This document shows positions 43,143-51,828 of a stretch of DNA of 64,000 nt, piece after piece (the stretch's first letter is position 1; each line of letters begins with the position of its first letter). A program made the translations under genes and the position numbers. The notes under the pieces are model-generated. The model was not told the DNA's origin. It did no database searches and saw only the letters and a list, made by a program, of their open reading frames with translations. This stretch comes from Bogoriella caseilytica. GTDB taxonomy: Bacteria > Actinomycetota > Actinomycetes > Actinomycetales > Actinomycetaceae. The stretch spans positions 2,542,001 through 2,606,000 of the forward strand of contig NZ_RKHK01000001.1 of NCBI RefSeq assembly GCF_003752405.1, written 5' to 3'.

Positions 43143-43736
43143 CTAAGTCGGGCCAGGCGATGACGCTCTGCCGCAGCAGACGTAGTCCTCGATCACGACG
43201 CCTGAGTCGAATGTGCGAGTTCTCGCTCTCTCGAAGGTGCGCGGCTCGTAAGGGGCATGGCCGAACATCGGGATACCTGACCGGAAGACGACGGGGCTGC
43301 GTTTCAGGACGAGATGGTCGATCTCCGACAGAAGAGATCCGGCGAGCTCACCGCCTCCGCAGAGCCAGACGTCCAGGCCTTCTTCCTGCTTCAGACGGCG
43401 GACCGTGGCGAGAGGATCGTCCGTGAGGGTGATCGCCGGATCCACCTCTCGTCGGCGACGGCTCGCAACGACCTGACGCAGGTGCGGATAGGGACTGATG
43501 ATGCCGATATCGAGTGCCGGAGTGAGCGTGTTCCACCCCATGATGACGGTGTCGAATCGCGTGCGTGGTGGCTCGGTGCCCAGGGCTGCGTGCGCATGTG
43601 CGGGAAGCGCATCGGCGTACTCGCCGAACACCACTGCCGCATGATCGCCTTCGATGAGGAAGTCATCGAACCCGCCGGTGGGATCGGCGATGTACCCGTC
43701 AATGCTGACGGCGACGTAGTAGACGAGCTTCCGCAT
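43143..43736 (-). CDS. RibD C-terminal/dihydrofolate reductase-like oxidoreductase
   Basis: A 197-residue NADPH-dependent reductase-like protein: VYYVAVSIDGYIADPTGGFDDF at the N-terminus, DTVIMGWNT and VWLCGGGELAGSLLSEIDHL are typical of the RibD_C fold. These stand-alone proteins are often near regulators and have no fixed substrate. ATG 43736 has GGAGA just upstream. It is divergent from a TetR gene across 70 bp that hold a palindrome, so it is probably repressed by that regulator. Confidence 0.85.
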   Translation of the reverse strand: MRKLVYYVAVSIDGYIADPTGGFDDFLIEGDHAAVVFGEYADALPAHAHAALGTEPPRTRFDTVIMGWNTLTPALDIGIISPYPHLRQVVASRRRREVDPAITLTDDPLATVRRLKQEEGLDVWLCGGGELAGSLLSEIDHLVLKRSPVVFRSGIPMFGHAPYEPRTFERARTRTFDSGVVIEDYVCCGRASSPGPT

Positions 43737-43756
43737 GTGTCTCCAATCACGACAGT

Positions 43757-43777
43757 TGTCGTAGTAAAACTACAACA
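43757..43777. promoter_or_regulatory. Palindromic operator of the TetR/reductase pair
   Basis: GTAGT-AAA-ACTAC (43761-43773) is a perfect palindrome, and outer bases 43757-43759 and 43775-43777 extend it after one mismatched pair. It lies between the two divergent genes, 17 bp before the TetR -10 hexamer, the size and position expected for a TetR site. Confidence 0.65.
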
Positions 43778-43793
43778 GGCGTTGTGGTTTGGC

Positions 43794-43799
43794 TAGGAT
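43794..43799 (+). promoter_or_regulatory. -10 element of leaderless TetR gene promoter
   Basis: TAGGAT is followed by 7 nt and ATG 43807. The in-frame TTG at 43789 would overlap this element and is rejected as a start. Confidence 0.6.
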
Positions 43800-43806
43800 G
43801 AGTTGC

Positions 43807-44373
43807 ATGGTTCGCAACGCTGAACGACGCCTCATCCTCGCCGACGCCGGAGTTCGGGTGCTCGCTGAGCGGGGAGCCCGCGGTCTCACCCATCGCGCTG
43901 TCGACGCCGCAGCCGGCACACCGCGCGGCACCGCCTCGAACTACTTCCCGAGCCGTGACGACCTCATCTCCGCTCTCGTCGACCGTATCGGAGAGCGACT
44001 CCTCCCCGGTCCCGACGCCGTTTCCTCGGACGGCACCCGGGCACCTGATCGGGCGCTCTTTGCCGACTACGTGCGCGATGTCGTGCGACGTCTCAGTGCT
44101 GACCCGCACGTGTCGCTCGCGCTCTTCGAACTGCGCCTTGAGGCGGCTCGACGCCCCAGCGTCGCTGCCACGCTCGGAGCCTGGCGACAGCGAGCCTTTC
44201 AGGACGATGTCACCTTCAACGACGCCTCCGGTCTTCCCGGAGGACCAACCGAGATCGCCCTGCTGCACTACGCCATTGACGGACTGATGTTCGACCACCT
44301 CACCGCGCCACTGGACACCGGGCTATCGGTCGACGCCGCCGTCAGCGCACTTGTAGACCGCATCCTGCGATGA
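43807..44373 (+). CDS. TetR-family transcriptional regulator
   Basis: A 188-residue regulator. The HTH is ILADAGVRVLAERGARGLTHRAVDAAAGTPRGTASNYFPSRDDL, a clear TetR pattern, followed by a helical ligand-binding domain. It is likely to bind the palindrome at 43757-43777 and control itself and the reductase gene. The ligand is unknown. ATG 43807 is set by the leaderless promoter. It converges on the SCO1664-type gene. Confidence 0.9.
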   Translation: MVRNAERRLILADAGVRVLAERGARGLTHRAVDAAAGTPRGTASNYFPSRDDLISALVDRIGERLLPGPDAVSSDGTRAPDRALFADYVRDVVRRLSADPHVSLALFELRLEAARRPSVAATLGAWRQRAFQDDVTFNDASGLPGGPTEIALLHYAIDGLMFDHLTAPLDTGLSVDAAVSALVDRILR

Positions 44374-44409
44374 GGGCGGGGATGGGGCCGAGCGAGGCGG
44401 GTCTGGGCC

Positions 44410-45231
44410 CTAGAACGGCGGCCAGGGAATGACGGGCAAGTCGTCCCGGGGCTCGGGGAAGACCGGTGCCGCAAGGAGTTCCTCGCAACGCCTGGCTAGC
44501 GCCGCGATCTCCTCCGCCGAGATCAGCTGAGCGAGTTGGTGGCGCAACGCTCCGCCCGCGGCGTTGTCAGTGGTGTCGCTGCCGCCAGTACTGCTACGAC
44601 TGATGAGGGCCGCCTGAACCCGCCGGAGGCCGCCGACCTCGTCCTCACTGAGGTCCTCGCCCGCCCAACCCCACAGCACGGTGCGCAGCTTGTCCTCGGT
44701 GTGGAAGGTCAGACCATGGTCGATGCCGTAGCGATGACCGTCGGCCCGCTCGAGGACGTGGTGGCCCTTGCGGTCCGCATTGTTCGCCAGCAGGTCGAAG
44801 ACCGCGATCCGGCGCAGCGCGGCACTGTTCTCGTGCACGACGAGCACTGGCCTGTCCTGGGCATCGAGGCCCTGCAGCACCGGAATCATGTCTGGCGCCA
44901 GGTGCCGGTCCGCGGGCACGAGCGTGACGGCATCCTGCTTGGGATCCGGTTCGCACCACCGCTGCACCATGCCAGGCCCGAGTGGACCGTCGGTCAACCA
45001 CGTCGCCGGCACCACGGACCATCGAAGGGTTTCGGAGAGCAGATAGGCCGCGATCTCCCGACCGGCGAGTGTGCCGCTCGGGAAGTCCCACAGCGGTTGC
45101 TCGCCGGCCACAGGTTTGTACACCACCTTCTGATCACCGACGAAGGCGGTGAAGGTGGCATTCGAGGCCGTGATGATCGGCTCGCCCAGTTCGAGAGTCC
45201 CGGCCAGTTCCTCGGGTGGCGTGACGGGCAC
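44410..45231 (-). CDS. SCO1664 family protein (PI3/4-kinase-like)
   Basis: A 273-residue protein of a family restricted to actinobacteria with remote likeness to phosphatidylinositol 3/4-kinases: SNATFTAFVGDQKVVYKP, LWDFPSGTLAGREIAAYLLS, FDLLANNADRKGHHVL, YGIDHGLTFH. The N and D of NNADRKG and the D of GIDHG would serve as kinase catalytic and metal residues. The function is not established. GTG start, 3 bp after the DUF3090 stop. It ends the valS-linked minus-strand operon. Confidence 0.85.
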   Translation of the reverse strand: MPVTPPEELAGTLELGEPIITASNATFTAFVGDQKVVYKPVAGEQPLWDFPSGTLAGREIAAYLLSETLRWSVVPATWLTDGPLGPGMVQRWCEPDPKQDAVTLVPADRHLAPDMIPVLQGLDAQDRPVLVVHENSAALRRIAVFDLLANNADRKGHHVLERADGHRYGIDHGLTFHTEDKLRTVLWGWAGEDLSEDEVGGLRRVQAALISRSSTGGSDTTDNAAGGALRHQLAQLISAEEIAALARRCEELLAAPVFPEPRDDLPVIPWPPF

Positions 45232-45234
45232 GGT

Positions 45235-45771
45235 TCAGTCCAGGCTGGGGCCCGGGCACACATGGCCTCCGGGGTCCACGGGCCCGCCGCACAGCGGGCA
45301 CGGTGGCCGCCCGGCGGCCACCACATCGCGCGCTCGCTTGGCGAAGGCGCGCGCCGCCCCGACCGGAACGCGCACGACGAGGAGTTCTTCGGGCTCGTCG
45401 TCGATGGCCTCGTCGTCGCCGGGGAACGCTGCCGCCTCGATCGCGATCTGACGGCTGCTCGGGTCCCAGCCCAATGCCAGCGGCCCCACCCGGAACTGCT
45501 CCACGATCGGCTCGTCGAGCGGCTCCTCGTCCACCAGTTCGGGCATGGGACTCTCGGGCACTGAGGCTGGGTTGCCCTCTTGGCTCCTCAGTTCGTCGAG
45601 GATCTGGTCCATCCCGGCAGCGATGGCGGCCGCCTGTTGCTTCTCAAGCGCCACGCTGAGCACGTCGCTCTGGTGGCGCACCTGGAGGTAGAAGGTCCGT
45701 GCTCCGGGCTCGCCCACGGCCCCGAGCACGAAACGATCCGGCCAGTCGTATTCATGGCGGATTGTGGGCAC
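45235..45771 (-). CDS. DUF3090 family protein
   Basis: A 178-residue actinobacterial protein: RFVLGAVGEPGARTFYLQ, SVALEKQQAAAIAAGMDQIL, FRVGPLALGWDP and a C-terminal CPLCGGPVDPGGHVCP that may bind zinc. The function is unknown. In many actinobacteria it lies beside the phosphatase-like gene, the SCO1664-type gene and mycothiol ligase mshC; mshC is not here. A GTG start lies 6 nt after TAGGAT. Confidence 0.9.
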   Translation of the reverse strand: MPTIRHEYDWPDRFVLGAVGEPGARTFYLQVRHQSDVLSVALEKQQAAAIAAGMDQILDELRSQEGNPASVPESPMPELVDEEPLDEPIVEQFRVGPLALGWDPSSRQIAIEAAAFPGDDEAIDDEPEELLVVRVPVGAARAFAKRARDVVAAGRPPCPLCGGPVDPGGHVCPGPSLD

Positions 45772-45777
45772 GGGACC

Positions 45778-45783
45778 ATCCTA
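45778..45783 (-). promoter_or_regulatory. -10 element of leaderless DUF3090 promoter
   Basis: TAGGAT on the minus strand is followed by 6 nt and the GTG at 45771. It overlaps the stop codon of the upstream phosphatase-like gene, so this would be an internal operon promoter. Confidence 0.5.
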
Positions 45784-46455
45784 CGGAGCGGAGCCACCGG
45801 GTTGGGTACCTGGGGTGGGTGCCTCCAGCCAGGTGAGATCGCCGCCGGCCGTGTTCAGTGCCAGCACCGCAGGTCGTTCGGGCGTGTACCGCACGATGGA
45901 GACCGATCCGGGGAAGACCTGAAGGCGCTGGTAGTGGTCGAGGTGCATGCCGCAGGCCTCAGCCAGCGTGGAGGCGATGATGTCGCCGTGGCTGACCAAT
46001 GCCCACACGGCCTTCGGGCCGTGTGTGGCCTCTACCTCGGCGTCGTGGCGTCGCACCGCTTCGACGGCGCGAGCCTGCATGGCCCGCAGGGACTCCCCGC
46101 CGGGGAAGGTCACCGCCGACGGCTGACGTTGTACCTGGGACCACAGCGGTTCGGCCGTGAGGTCCTTGAGGGAACGTCCCTGCCACTGCCCGTAATCACC
46201 CTCGGTGAGCCCGTCCTCCTCGAGCCGGGGGAGATCCTCGCGCTGGTACGCCGCCACAGCCTGCGCCGTCTGCTGGCAACGCAGCAGCGGACTGGAGACC
46301 AGGCGAGCCAGCGTGAGCCGCTGCAACCGTGTGCCGGCCTCCTCTGCTTGGCGCCGGCCCGTGTCGTCGAGGGATATACCGGCGGACCGCCCGGCGAGCA
46401 CTCCCGCGGTGTTGGCGGTGCTGCGGCCATGCCGGATCAGGATGAGGGTGGCCAT
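45781..46455 (-). CDS. Histidine phosphatase (MSMEG_4193-type phosphomutase-like)
   Basis: A 224-residue member of the phosphoglycerate mutase/histidine phosphatase superfamily. The phospho-histidine motif is LILIRHGRSTANTAG, the second His is in LVSHGDIIASTLAEA, and the Arg of SSPLLRCQQTA is kept. Substrate unknown; family members in this cluster are annotated as putative phosphomutases. It follows valS by 9 bp and precedes DUF3090. Confidence 0.9.
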   Translation of the reverse strand: MATLILIRHGRSTANTAGVLAGRSAGISLDDTGRRQAEEAGTRLQRLTLARLVSSPLLRCQQTAQAVAAYQREDLPRLEEDGLTEGDYGQWQGRSLKDLTAEPLWSQVQRQPSAVTFPGGESLRAMQARAVEAVRRHDAEVEATHGPKAVWALVSHGDIIASTLAEACGMHLDHYQRLQVFPGSVSIVRYTPERPAVLALNTAGGDLTWLEAPTPGTQPGGSAP

Positions 46456-46464
46456 GAGCTCACC

Positions 46465-49149
46465 TCAGCTGCGTGCGACCGGCTCGCCGAGTTCGTGGGC
46501 GAGCACGGTGACGCCGTCCTCACCGGCGTCGAGGGTCAGTGTCCCGGTCACCTTGGCGGCCGCGCGGAGGTCGGCCAGCCCGTCCTGCACCAGGGCGGCG
46601 GCGGCAGCCGGCAGCTGCAGGTGGGCCGAGAGGATGGGGGTGGCCTGCTTGACCTTGGCCTCGGACTTCAGCTTCCGCAGCGCAGCCAGGGCCTGGCCCA
46701 CGGCGCCGAGCAGCGCTGGGTCGACGGTGCCGGCCGCAGCGGTGAGCGAGGCGGACTCGGGCCAGGGCGCGCGGTGCACCGAGCCGGTGCGGTACCAGCT
46801 CCACACCTCCTCGGTGGCGTAGGGCAGCACCGGGGCGAGCAGGCGCACGAAGGTATCGACTGCGATGGCCAGGGCGGCGCGAGCCGAGAGCGCTTCGGCC
46901 GGTGCGAGTGCTCCGTCCCGGTTGTAGGCGCGCTCCTTGACCAACTCGAGGTAGTCGTCGCAGAACGTCCAGAACAGCGACTCAGTGAGGTTCAACGCCC
47001 TGGCATGATCGAAGGAGGCCAGCGCCGTGGTGGCGCTGTCGACCACCTCGGCCAGAGCGGCGAGCATGGCACGGTCGAGTGGCTCGCTGACGGCGCCGGG
47101 GTCGAGCACCAGCTCGGCGTCGCCTCCCATCGTCAGAGCGAACTTCGAGGCGTTGAGCAGCTTGATCGCCAGGCGGCGACCGATCTTGATCTGGCTCACC
47201 TCGAAGGCGGTGTCCGTGCCGAAGCGCGCCGAGGCTGCCCAGTAGCGCACGGCGTCGGAACCATGCTGCTCCAGTAGGTCCAGGGGTGTCACAACGTTCC
47301 CCTTGGACTTCGACATCTTCTTCTTGTCCTCCGGGTCGAGCACCCAGCCCGAGATCGGCGCATGCCGCCACGGCAGGGAGTCGAACTCCAGGTGGGAGCG
47401 CAGCACGGTGGAGAACAGCCAGGTACGGATGATCTCGTGCGCCTGGGGGCGCATGTCCATCGGGAAGACCCTGGAGAAGAGATCCTCGTCCTCCAGCCAA
47501 CCGCCGGCCAGCTGCGGGGTGAGGGAGGACGTGGCCCAGGTGTCCATGATGTCGGGTTCGCCGACGAAACCGCCGGGCTTGCCGCGCTGGTCCTCGGTGA
47601 AACCGGCGGGCACCTCGCTGGAGGGATCCACGGGTAGGGAGGCCTCGTCGGGGGTGATGACGGCGTTGTAATCGACCTCGCCGTCGGCGTCCACGCGGTA
47701 CCACAGCGGGAAGGGCACGCCGAAGAAGCGCTGGCGCGAGATCAGCCAATCGCCGTTGAGTCCGCCCACCCAGTTGTCGTAGCGCACCCGCATGAACGAG
47801 GGGTGGAAGTCCAGTTCCTGGCCGCGAGCGAGCAGCTCGGCGCGCAGGTCGCGACCGTCCACGGAGCGTCCGCCGTTGCGGATGTACCACTGGCGTGAGG
47901 TGACGATCTCCAGCGGCTTGTCGCCCTTCTCGTAGAAGTTCGCTTTCCGCTGGGTGGCCTTGGGCTCGGCGAGCAGATCCCCGGAATCCTGCAATTTCTC
48001 CACCACGGTCTTGCGAGCGGAGAAGGTGGTCTGCCCGGCCATCTCGGCGTAGGCAGCCCGCCCCTTCTCGGAGGTGATCCACTCCGGCACCTCGGCCAGC
48101 ACGCGGCCGTTGCGGCCGATCACCGGGCGGGTGGGCAGGTCGAGTTCACGCCACCACTGCACGTCGGTGAGGTCACCGAAGGTGCAGCACATGGCGATGC
48201 CCGCGCCCTTGTCCATCTCGGCGGCCGGGTGGGACAGCACCGGGACTTCCACGCCGTAGACGGGGGAGGTGACCGTGGTGCCGAACAGCGGCTGGTAGCG
48301 CTCGTCATCGGGGTGGGCGATGAGCGCGACGCAGGCGGCGAGGAGCTCGGGGCGCGTCGTCTCGATGACCACGTTGGCGCCGTCCGGGGCGTGGAAGGCC
48401 ACCTCGTGGAAGTGCCCGGGGTAGTCCCGTGCCTCGAGCTCCGCCTGGGCGACCGCCGTCTGGAAGGTGACGTCCCAGAGCCCGGGCGCGGCGGCCTGAT
48501 AGGCCTCACCGCGGGCGAGGTTGCGCAGGAAAGCCACCTGGGCAACCTTGCGGGCGCGGCTGCCGATGGTCTGGTACTGGTAGGCCCAGTCCACGCTCAG
48601 GCCGAGGTGGCGCCAGAGTTCCTCGAAGCTCTTCTCGTCCTCGACCGTGAGCTCCTCGCAGAGCTCGATGAAGTTGCGCCGCGAGACCGGCACCTGGTCA
48701 CCGGGCTTGACCACCTTGCCGCCGCGTTGCGGGGGAGTGAAGGACTCGTCGTAGGGCAGGGCCGGTTCGCAGCGCACGCCGAAGTAGTTCTGCACGCGAC
48801 GCTCGGTGGGCAGGCCGTTGTCGTCCCAGCCCACCGGGTAGAAGACGGACTTGCCGCGCATGCGCTGGAACCGGGCCACGACGTCGGACTGGGTGTAGGA
48901 GAAGACGTGCCCCATGTGCAGGGAACCGGAGACCGTGGGGGGCGGGGTGTCGATGGAGAAGACCTGCTCGCGCGTGGCGGAGCGGTCGAAGTCGTAAGTG
49001 CCCTCGGTCTGCCAGGCGGCGGCCCACTTGGCTTCGAGCCCCTCCAGTCCGACCTGCTGCGGTACCTGCGGCGCGGGCAAGGGCTCGGCCGGGGTGGCAG
49101 GGGCTGCGCTCGCGGGCGCGGCAGGGTCGGGGAGGTTCTGCTGGCTCAT
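46465..49149 (-). CDS. valS: Valyl-tRNA synthetase
   Basis: An 894-residue class I synthetase. The HIGH-type motif is GSLHMGHVFSYTQSD, the KMSKS motif KKMSKSKGNVVTPLDL, and the editing domain (ETTRPELLAACVALIAHPDD) and the anticodon-binding domain are intact. The C-terminal coiled coil (LRKLKSEAKVKQATPILSA) is present in short form. Start ATG 49149 fits the family; a frame upstream is noise. A weak GAAGAA serves as ribosome binding site. It heads the run with the phosphatase, DUF3090 and SCO1664-type genes. Confidence 0.96.
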   Translation of the reverse strand: MSQQNLPDPAAPASAAPATPAEPLPAPQVPQQVGLEGLEAKWAAAWQTEGTYDFDRSATREQVFSIDTPPPTVSGSLHMGHVFSYTQSDVVARFQRMRGKSVFYPVGWDDNGLPTERRVQNYFGVRCEPALPYDESFTPPQRGGKVVKPGDQVPVSRRNFIELCEELTVEDEKSFEELWRHLGLSVDWAYQYQTIGSRARKVAQVAFLRNLARGEAYQAAAPGLWDVTFQTAVAQAELEARDYPGHFHEVAFHAPDGANVVIETTRPELLAACVALIAHPDDERYQPLFGTTVTSPVYGVEVPVLSHPAAEMDKGAGIAMCCTFGDLTDVQWWRELDLPTRPVIGRNGRVLAEVPEWITSEKGRAAYAEMAGQTTFSARKTVVEKLQDSGDLLAEPKATQRKANFYEKGDKPLEIVTSRQWYIRNGGRSVDGRDLRAELLARGQELDFHPSFMRVRYDNWVGGLNGDWLISRQRFFGVPFPLWYRVDADGEVDYNAVITPDEASLPVDPSSEVPAGFTEDQRGKPGGFVGEPDIMDTWATSSLTPQLAGGWLEDEDLFSRVFPMDMRPQAHEIIRTWLFSTVLRSHLEFDSLPWRHAPISGWVLDPEDKKKMSKSKGNVVTPLDLLEQHGSDAVRYWAASARFGTDTAFEVSQIKIGRRLAIKLLNASKFALTMGGDAELVLDPGAVSEPLDRAMLAALAEVVDSATTALASFDHARALNLTESLFWTFCDDYLELVKERAYNRDGALAPAEALSARAALAIAVDTFVRLLAPVLPYATEEVWSWYRTGSVHRAPWPESASLTAAAGTVDPALLGAVGQALAALRKLKSEAKVKQATPILSAHLQLPAAAAALVQDGLADLRAAAKVTGTLTLDAGEDGVTVLAHELGEPVARS

Positions 49150-49228
49150 GGTTCCCGATTCTTCCATGGAGCCCGGCGCGGGTGTCACGCCGCAGCGGGT
49201 GGGGCCCAGCCGGCCGGGGCCGCGTCGG

Positions 49229-50365
49229 TCACATCGAGGAGCGGACCGTGGGGGCTGGCCCTTCCCCGGTGGAGACGTCGGCGAGGCGCGCCATGGTCGC
49301 GTCGGCGCGGCGCACGCGGGCCAGGGGGTGGCCGGGAAGCGCGTCGTCGAGGAAGTCGTAGCGCGCGGCGGTCTCGCGGGCGGCGCGATCCCCGGTGCGG
49401 GCAGCGGCCACGGTGGCCTCCCACCAGTCGGCGATGTCACCCCAGCCCGGCGCGGCGAGCGAGCCGCCGAACTGGCGCACGGCCAGCGCGGAGCACAGCA
49501 CGGCGAAGCGCAGCCGGCGCAACAGGTCCCAGCCGTTGATGGTGCCGGTGATCAGCGCGGCGCCGAAGACGTCGCCAGCGCCGGTCGCGTCCAGCGCCTC
49601 CACTTGAAGGGGATCGACCTCGACCTCCTCACCGCTAGCCGAGTCCACGGCCACGGCACCATCCGCACCCCGGGTGACCACCGCCAGTGGCACCCGCTCG
49701 GCGAGAGCCCTGGCGGCTTCCACTGCCGAGTCCGCGCGGGTGTAGGCCATGGCCTCGACCTCGTTCGGGGTGAAGGCGTGGCAACCCTCCAGCAGGTCCA
49801 GCCAGGCCGGATCCCACGAGCCCTCGGGATCCCAGCCGACGTCGGCGAAGATCAGAGTCCCGCGCGCCGCGAGATCACGCCACCACGGCTCGCCCTCGGC
49901 GGAGAGTTCGGCGACGACGGCATGGGCGTAGCGCGCCCCGGAGACCAGCGCGCTCGCGGGTTCGGGATCGGGGTGGCCGTGGGAGATCATCGCGCGGTCG
50001 TTCTCCATGGCGAGGGAGACGGTCACGGAGGTGTGCCAGTGGCGGTAGCGGCGTGAGGCGCTCAGGTCCACTCCTTCCTGCTTGCCCAGCACGGTCCAGA
50101 GCCAGTCGGCGTAGGCGTCGTCGCCGAAGGCGCCGGCCAGACCGGTGCTCAGGCCCAGCCGGGAGGCCGCGACGGCCAGGTTCGCGATGCCCCCCGGTGC
50201 CGACCCCATGCCCGAGGCCCACACCTCGGTGCCGGGCACCGGGCCGGAGGGCAATCCGGTGAAAACCAGGTCAAAGAAGACCGGGCCGGTCACCAGCACA
50301 TCCAGAGGCTGCTGGGTGGCATAGGGGGAGGCCGGCTGGGCGAACTGAGCGGGTTGAGTGCGCAC
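49229..50365 (-). CDS. PfkB-family carbohydrate kinase
   Basis: A 378-residue ribokinase-fold kinase. VTGPVFFDLVFTGLP at the start, the GGIANLAVAASRLG di-Gly segment and the catalytic DATGAGDVFGAALI are intact. The C-terminal extension of about 70 residues is longer than in most family members. The sugar substrate is not evident. The GTG start lies 6 nt after CAGGAT, leaderless. It shares a 38 bp region with the divergent GH4 gene, which hints at a joint sugar pathway. Confidence 0.88.
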   Translation of the reverse strand: MRTQPAQFAQPASPYATQQPLDVLVTGPVFFDLVFTGLPSGPVPGTEVWASGMGSAPGGIANLAVAASRLGLSTGLAGAFGDDAYADWLWTVLGKQEGVDLSASRRYRHWHTSVTVSLAMENDRAMISHGHPDPEPASALVSGARYAHAVVAELSAEGEPWWRDLAARGTLIFADVGWDPEGSWDPAWLDLLEGCHAFTPNEVEAMAYTRADSAVEAARALAERVPLAVVTRGADGAVAVDSASGEEVEVDPLQVEALDATGAGDVFGAALITGTINGWDLLRRLRFAVLCSALAVRQFGGSLAAPGWGDIADWWEATVAAARTGDRAARETAARYDFLDDALPGHPLARVRRADATMARLADVSTGEGPAPTVRSSM

Positions 50366-50406
50366 ACCGTGATCCTGCCAGGTTCGCTTCGCATTACGGT
50401 GGCATG
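50366..50406. promoter_or_regulatory. Very short divergent promoter region, PfkB kinase/GH4
   Basis: The minus-strand -10 CAGGAT (plus 50372-50377) stands 6 nt from GTG 50365, and the plus-strand -10 TACGGT (50395-50400) stands 6 nt from ATG 50407. The two hexamers are 17 bp apart, so each occupies the other's -35 zone. Confidence 0.55.
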
Positions 50407-51819
50407 ATGCGTCTCACTATTCTCGGCGGCGGCGGTTTCCGGGTGCCCCAGGTCCATCAGGCCCTTCTCGCGGCGCGCGAGCGCATCGATGTGGACGAAC
50501 TCGTCCTCTACGACGTTGACGCCGATCGGCTCGCCGTGATGCGAGCGGTGCTGGAGCAGCGCGCCGCGACGCTGGGTCGTGCTGACGCTGGTCGTGCGGC
50601 TGCGGGCACTGAGCATTCGGCTGGTGGCGGTGTGCCGGCGCTCCGCACCACGACCGACCTCGATGAAGCGGTCACCGGCGCTGACGTGATCTTCTCGGCC
50701 ATCCGCGTGGGAGGCACCGCCGGCCGCGTGGCCGACGAGCGCACGGCCCTCGGCGAGGGGGTCCTCGGTCAGGAGACGGTCGGTGCCGGAGGCCTCGCCT
50801 ATGCACTGCGCACCGTGCCGGTGGTCGATCACGTGGCCCGGCGGATCGCGGAGCTGGCGCCGCAGGCCTGGACGATCTCCTTCACCAACCCCGCCTCCAT
50901 CGTCACCGAGGCCATGCGGGTGGCCCTGGGGGAGCGGGTGGTCGGGATCTGCGACACGCCCATCTCGCTGGTGCGGCGCGCGCTGCGGGCTCTCGGACTG
51001 CCGCCGGAGGCCTTCGATCGCGGCGAGGCCATTGTGGACTACGCCGGCCTGAACCATTGCGGCTGGCTGCGCAGTATCCGCGCTCGCGGCGGGGCCGACG
51101 TCGGCGGGATCGAGTTCCTCCCCGGCCTGCTGGCCGACGAGGCCGCGGCCTCCTCGCTGGAAGAAGTGCGGCTGCTGGGTGTGGACTGGGTGCGCGCCTC
51201 GGGGGCCCTGCCGAACGAGTACCAGTACTACTACGACCATGCGCGCGAGGCGCTGGGGGCGATCGCGCGCGCAGAACACACCCGCGGGGAGTACCTCGCC
51301 GAGCAGCAGCACGCCTTCTACTCTGCGGCGGCGGCCCAACCGGAGCAGGCCGGGCAGCTGTGGCAGCAGGCGCACGCCGAGCGAGAGGCCACCTACATGG
51401 CCACCGAGCGGGACACCCAGGGGGCCGGCGCACGTGAGGAGGAGGATCTCGGCGGCGGCTATCACGAGGTGGCGATCGACCTCATGGCGGCACTGCTCGG
51501 GGTGGAAGAGCACCGCATGATCCTGAACATCGGCAATGCCGGGCCGGACGCGGCTCCGCTGATCCCCGGGCTCCCGCTGGGCGCGGTGGTGGAGGTGCCG
51601 GTGCTGGCTGACCGCGGGGGCATTCATCCGCTGGCCTCGGGCACTCCGCTCGACGGCGACAAACTCGCCCGGGTCCAGGCGGTGAAGTCCGCCGAACGGC
51701 TGATCATCGAGGCCGCCCGGACCCGCTCGAAGGACAAGGCCTGGCGAGCGTTCGCGGCCCACCCCCTGGTGGATTCGGTCGAGGCGGCCCAGCACATCGT
51801 GGACCGGGTGTGGGTCTAG
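50407..51819 (+). CDS. GH4 glycosidase (6-phospho-beta-glucosidase type)
   Basis: A 470-residue NAD+- and metal-dependent glycosidase. LTILGGGGFRVPQVHQAL binds NAD, and the metal ligands lie in VVGICDTPIS (Cys) and GLNHCGWL (His). TISFTNPASIVTEAM and YQYYYDHARE support the 6-phospho-beta-glucosidase branch. Such enzymes act on sugars phosphorylated during PTS uptake, which matches the EIIA gene in the window only loosely. ATG 50407 has leaderless spacing after TACGGT; ATG 50404 is the alternative. Confidence 0.9.
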   Translation: MRLTILGGGGFRVPQVHQALLAARERIDVDELVLYDVDADRLAVMRAVLEQRAATLGRADAGRAAAGTEHSAGGGVPALRTTTDLDEAVTGADVIFSAIRVGGTAGRVADERTALGEGVLGQETVGAGGLAYALRTVPVVDHVARRIAELAPQAWTISFTNPASIVTEAMRVALGERVVGICDTPISLVRRALRALGLPPEAFDRGEAIVDYAGLNHCGWLRSIRARGGADVGGIEFLPGLLADEAAASSLEEVRLLGVDWVRASGALPNEYQYYYDHAREALGAIARAEHTRGEYLAEQQHAFYSAAAAQPEQAGQLWQQAHAEREATYMATERDTQGAGAREEEDLGGGYHEVAIDLMAALLGVEEHRMILNIGNAGPDAAPLIPGLPLGAVVEVPVLADRGGIHPLASGTPLDGDKLARVQAVKSAERLIIEAARTRSKDKAWRAFAAHPLVDSVEAAQHIVDRVWV

Positions 51820-51822
51820 CCT
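51817..51822 (+). promoter_or_regulatory. -10 element before the F420-dependent oxidoreductase
   Basis: TAGCCT overlaps the GH4 stop codon and stands 6 nt before ATG 51829. The 6-nt spacer is itself GGAGGT, so the same start can be used leaderless or by a Shine-Dalgarno from the GH4 transcript. Confidence 0.5.
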
Positions 51823-51828
51823 GGAGGT

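Noticed and set aside
43789-43806. TTG start giving a six-residue longer TetR protein
   Set aside because: The extra codons overlap the -10 hexamer TAGGAT, and the ATG at 43807 has leaderless spacing.
45580-47277. A 565-codon open frame on the plus strand
   Set aside because: It is antisense to DUF3090, the phosphatase-like gene and valS, with no domain signal.
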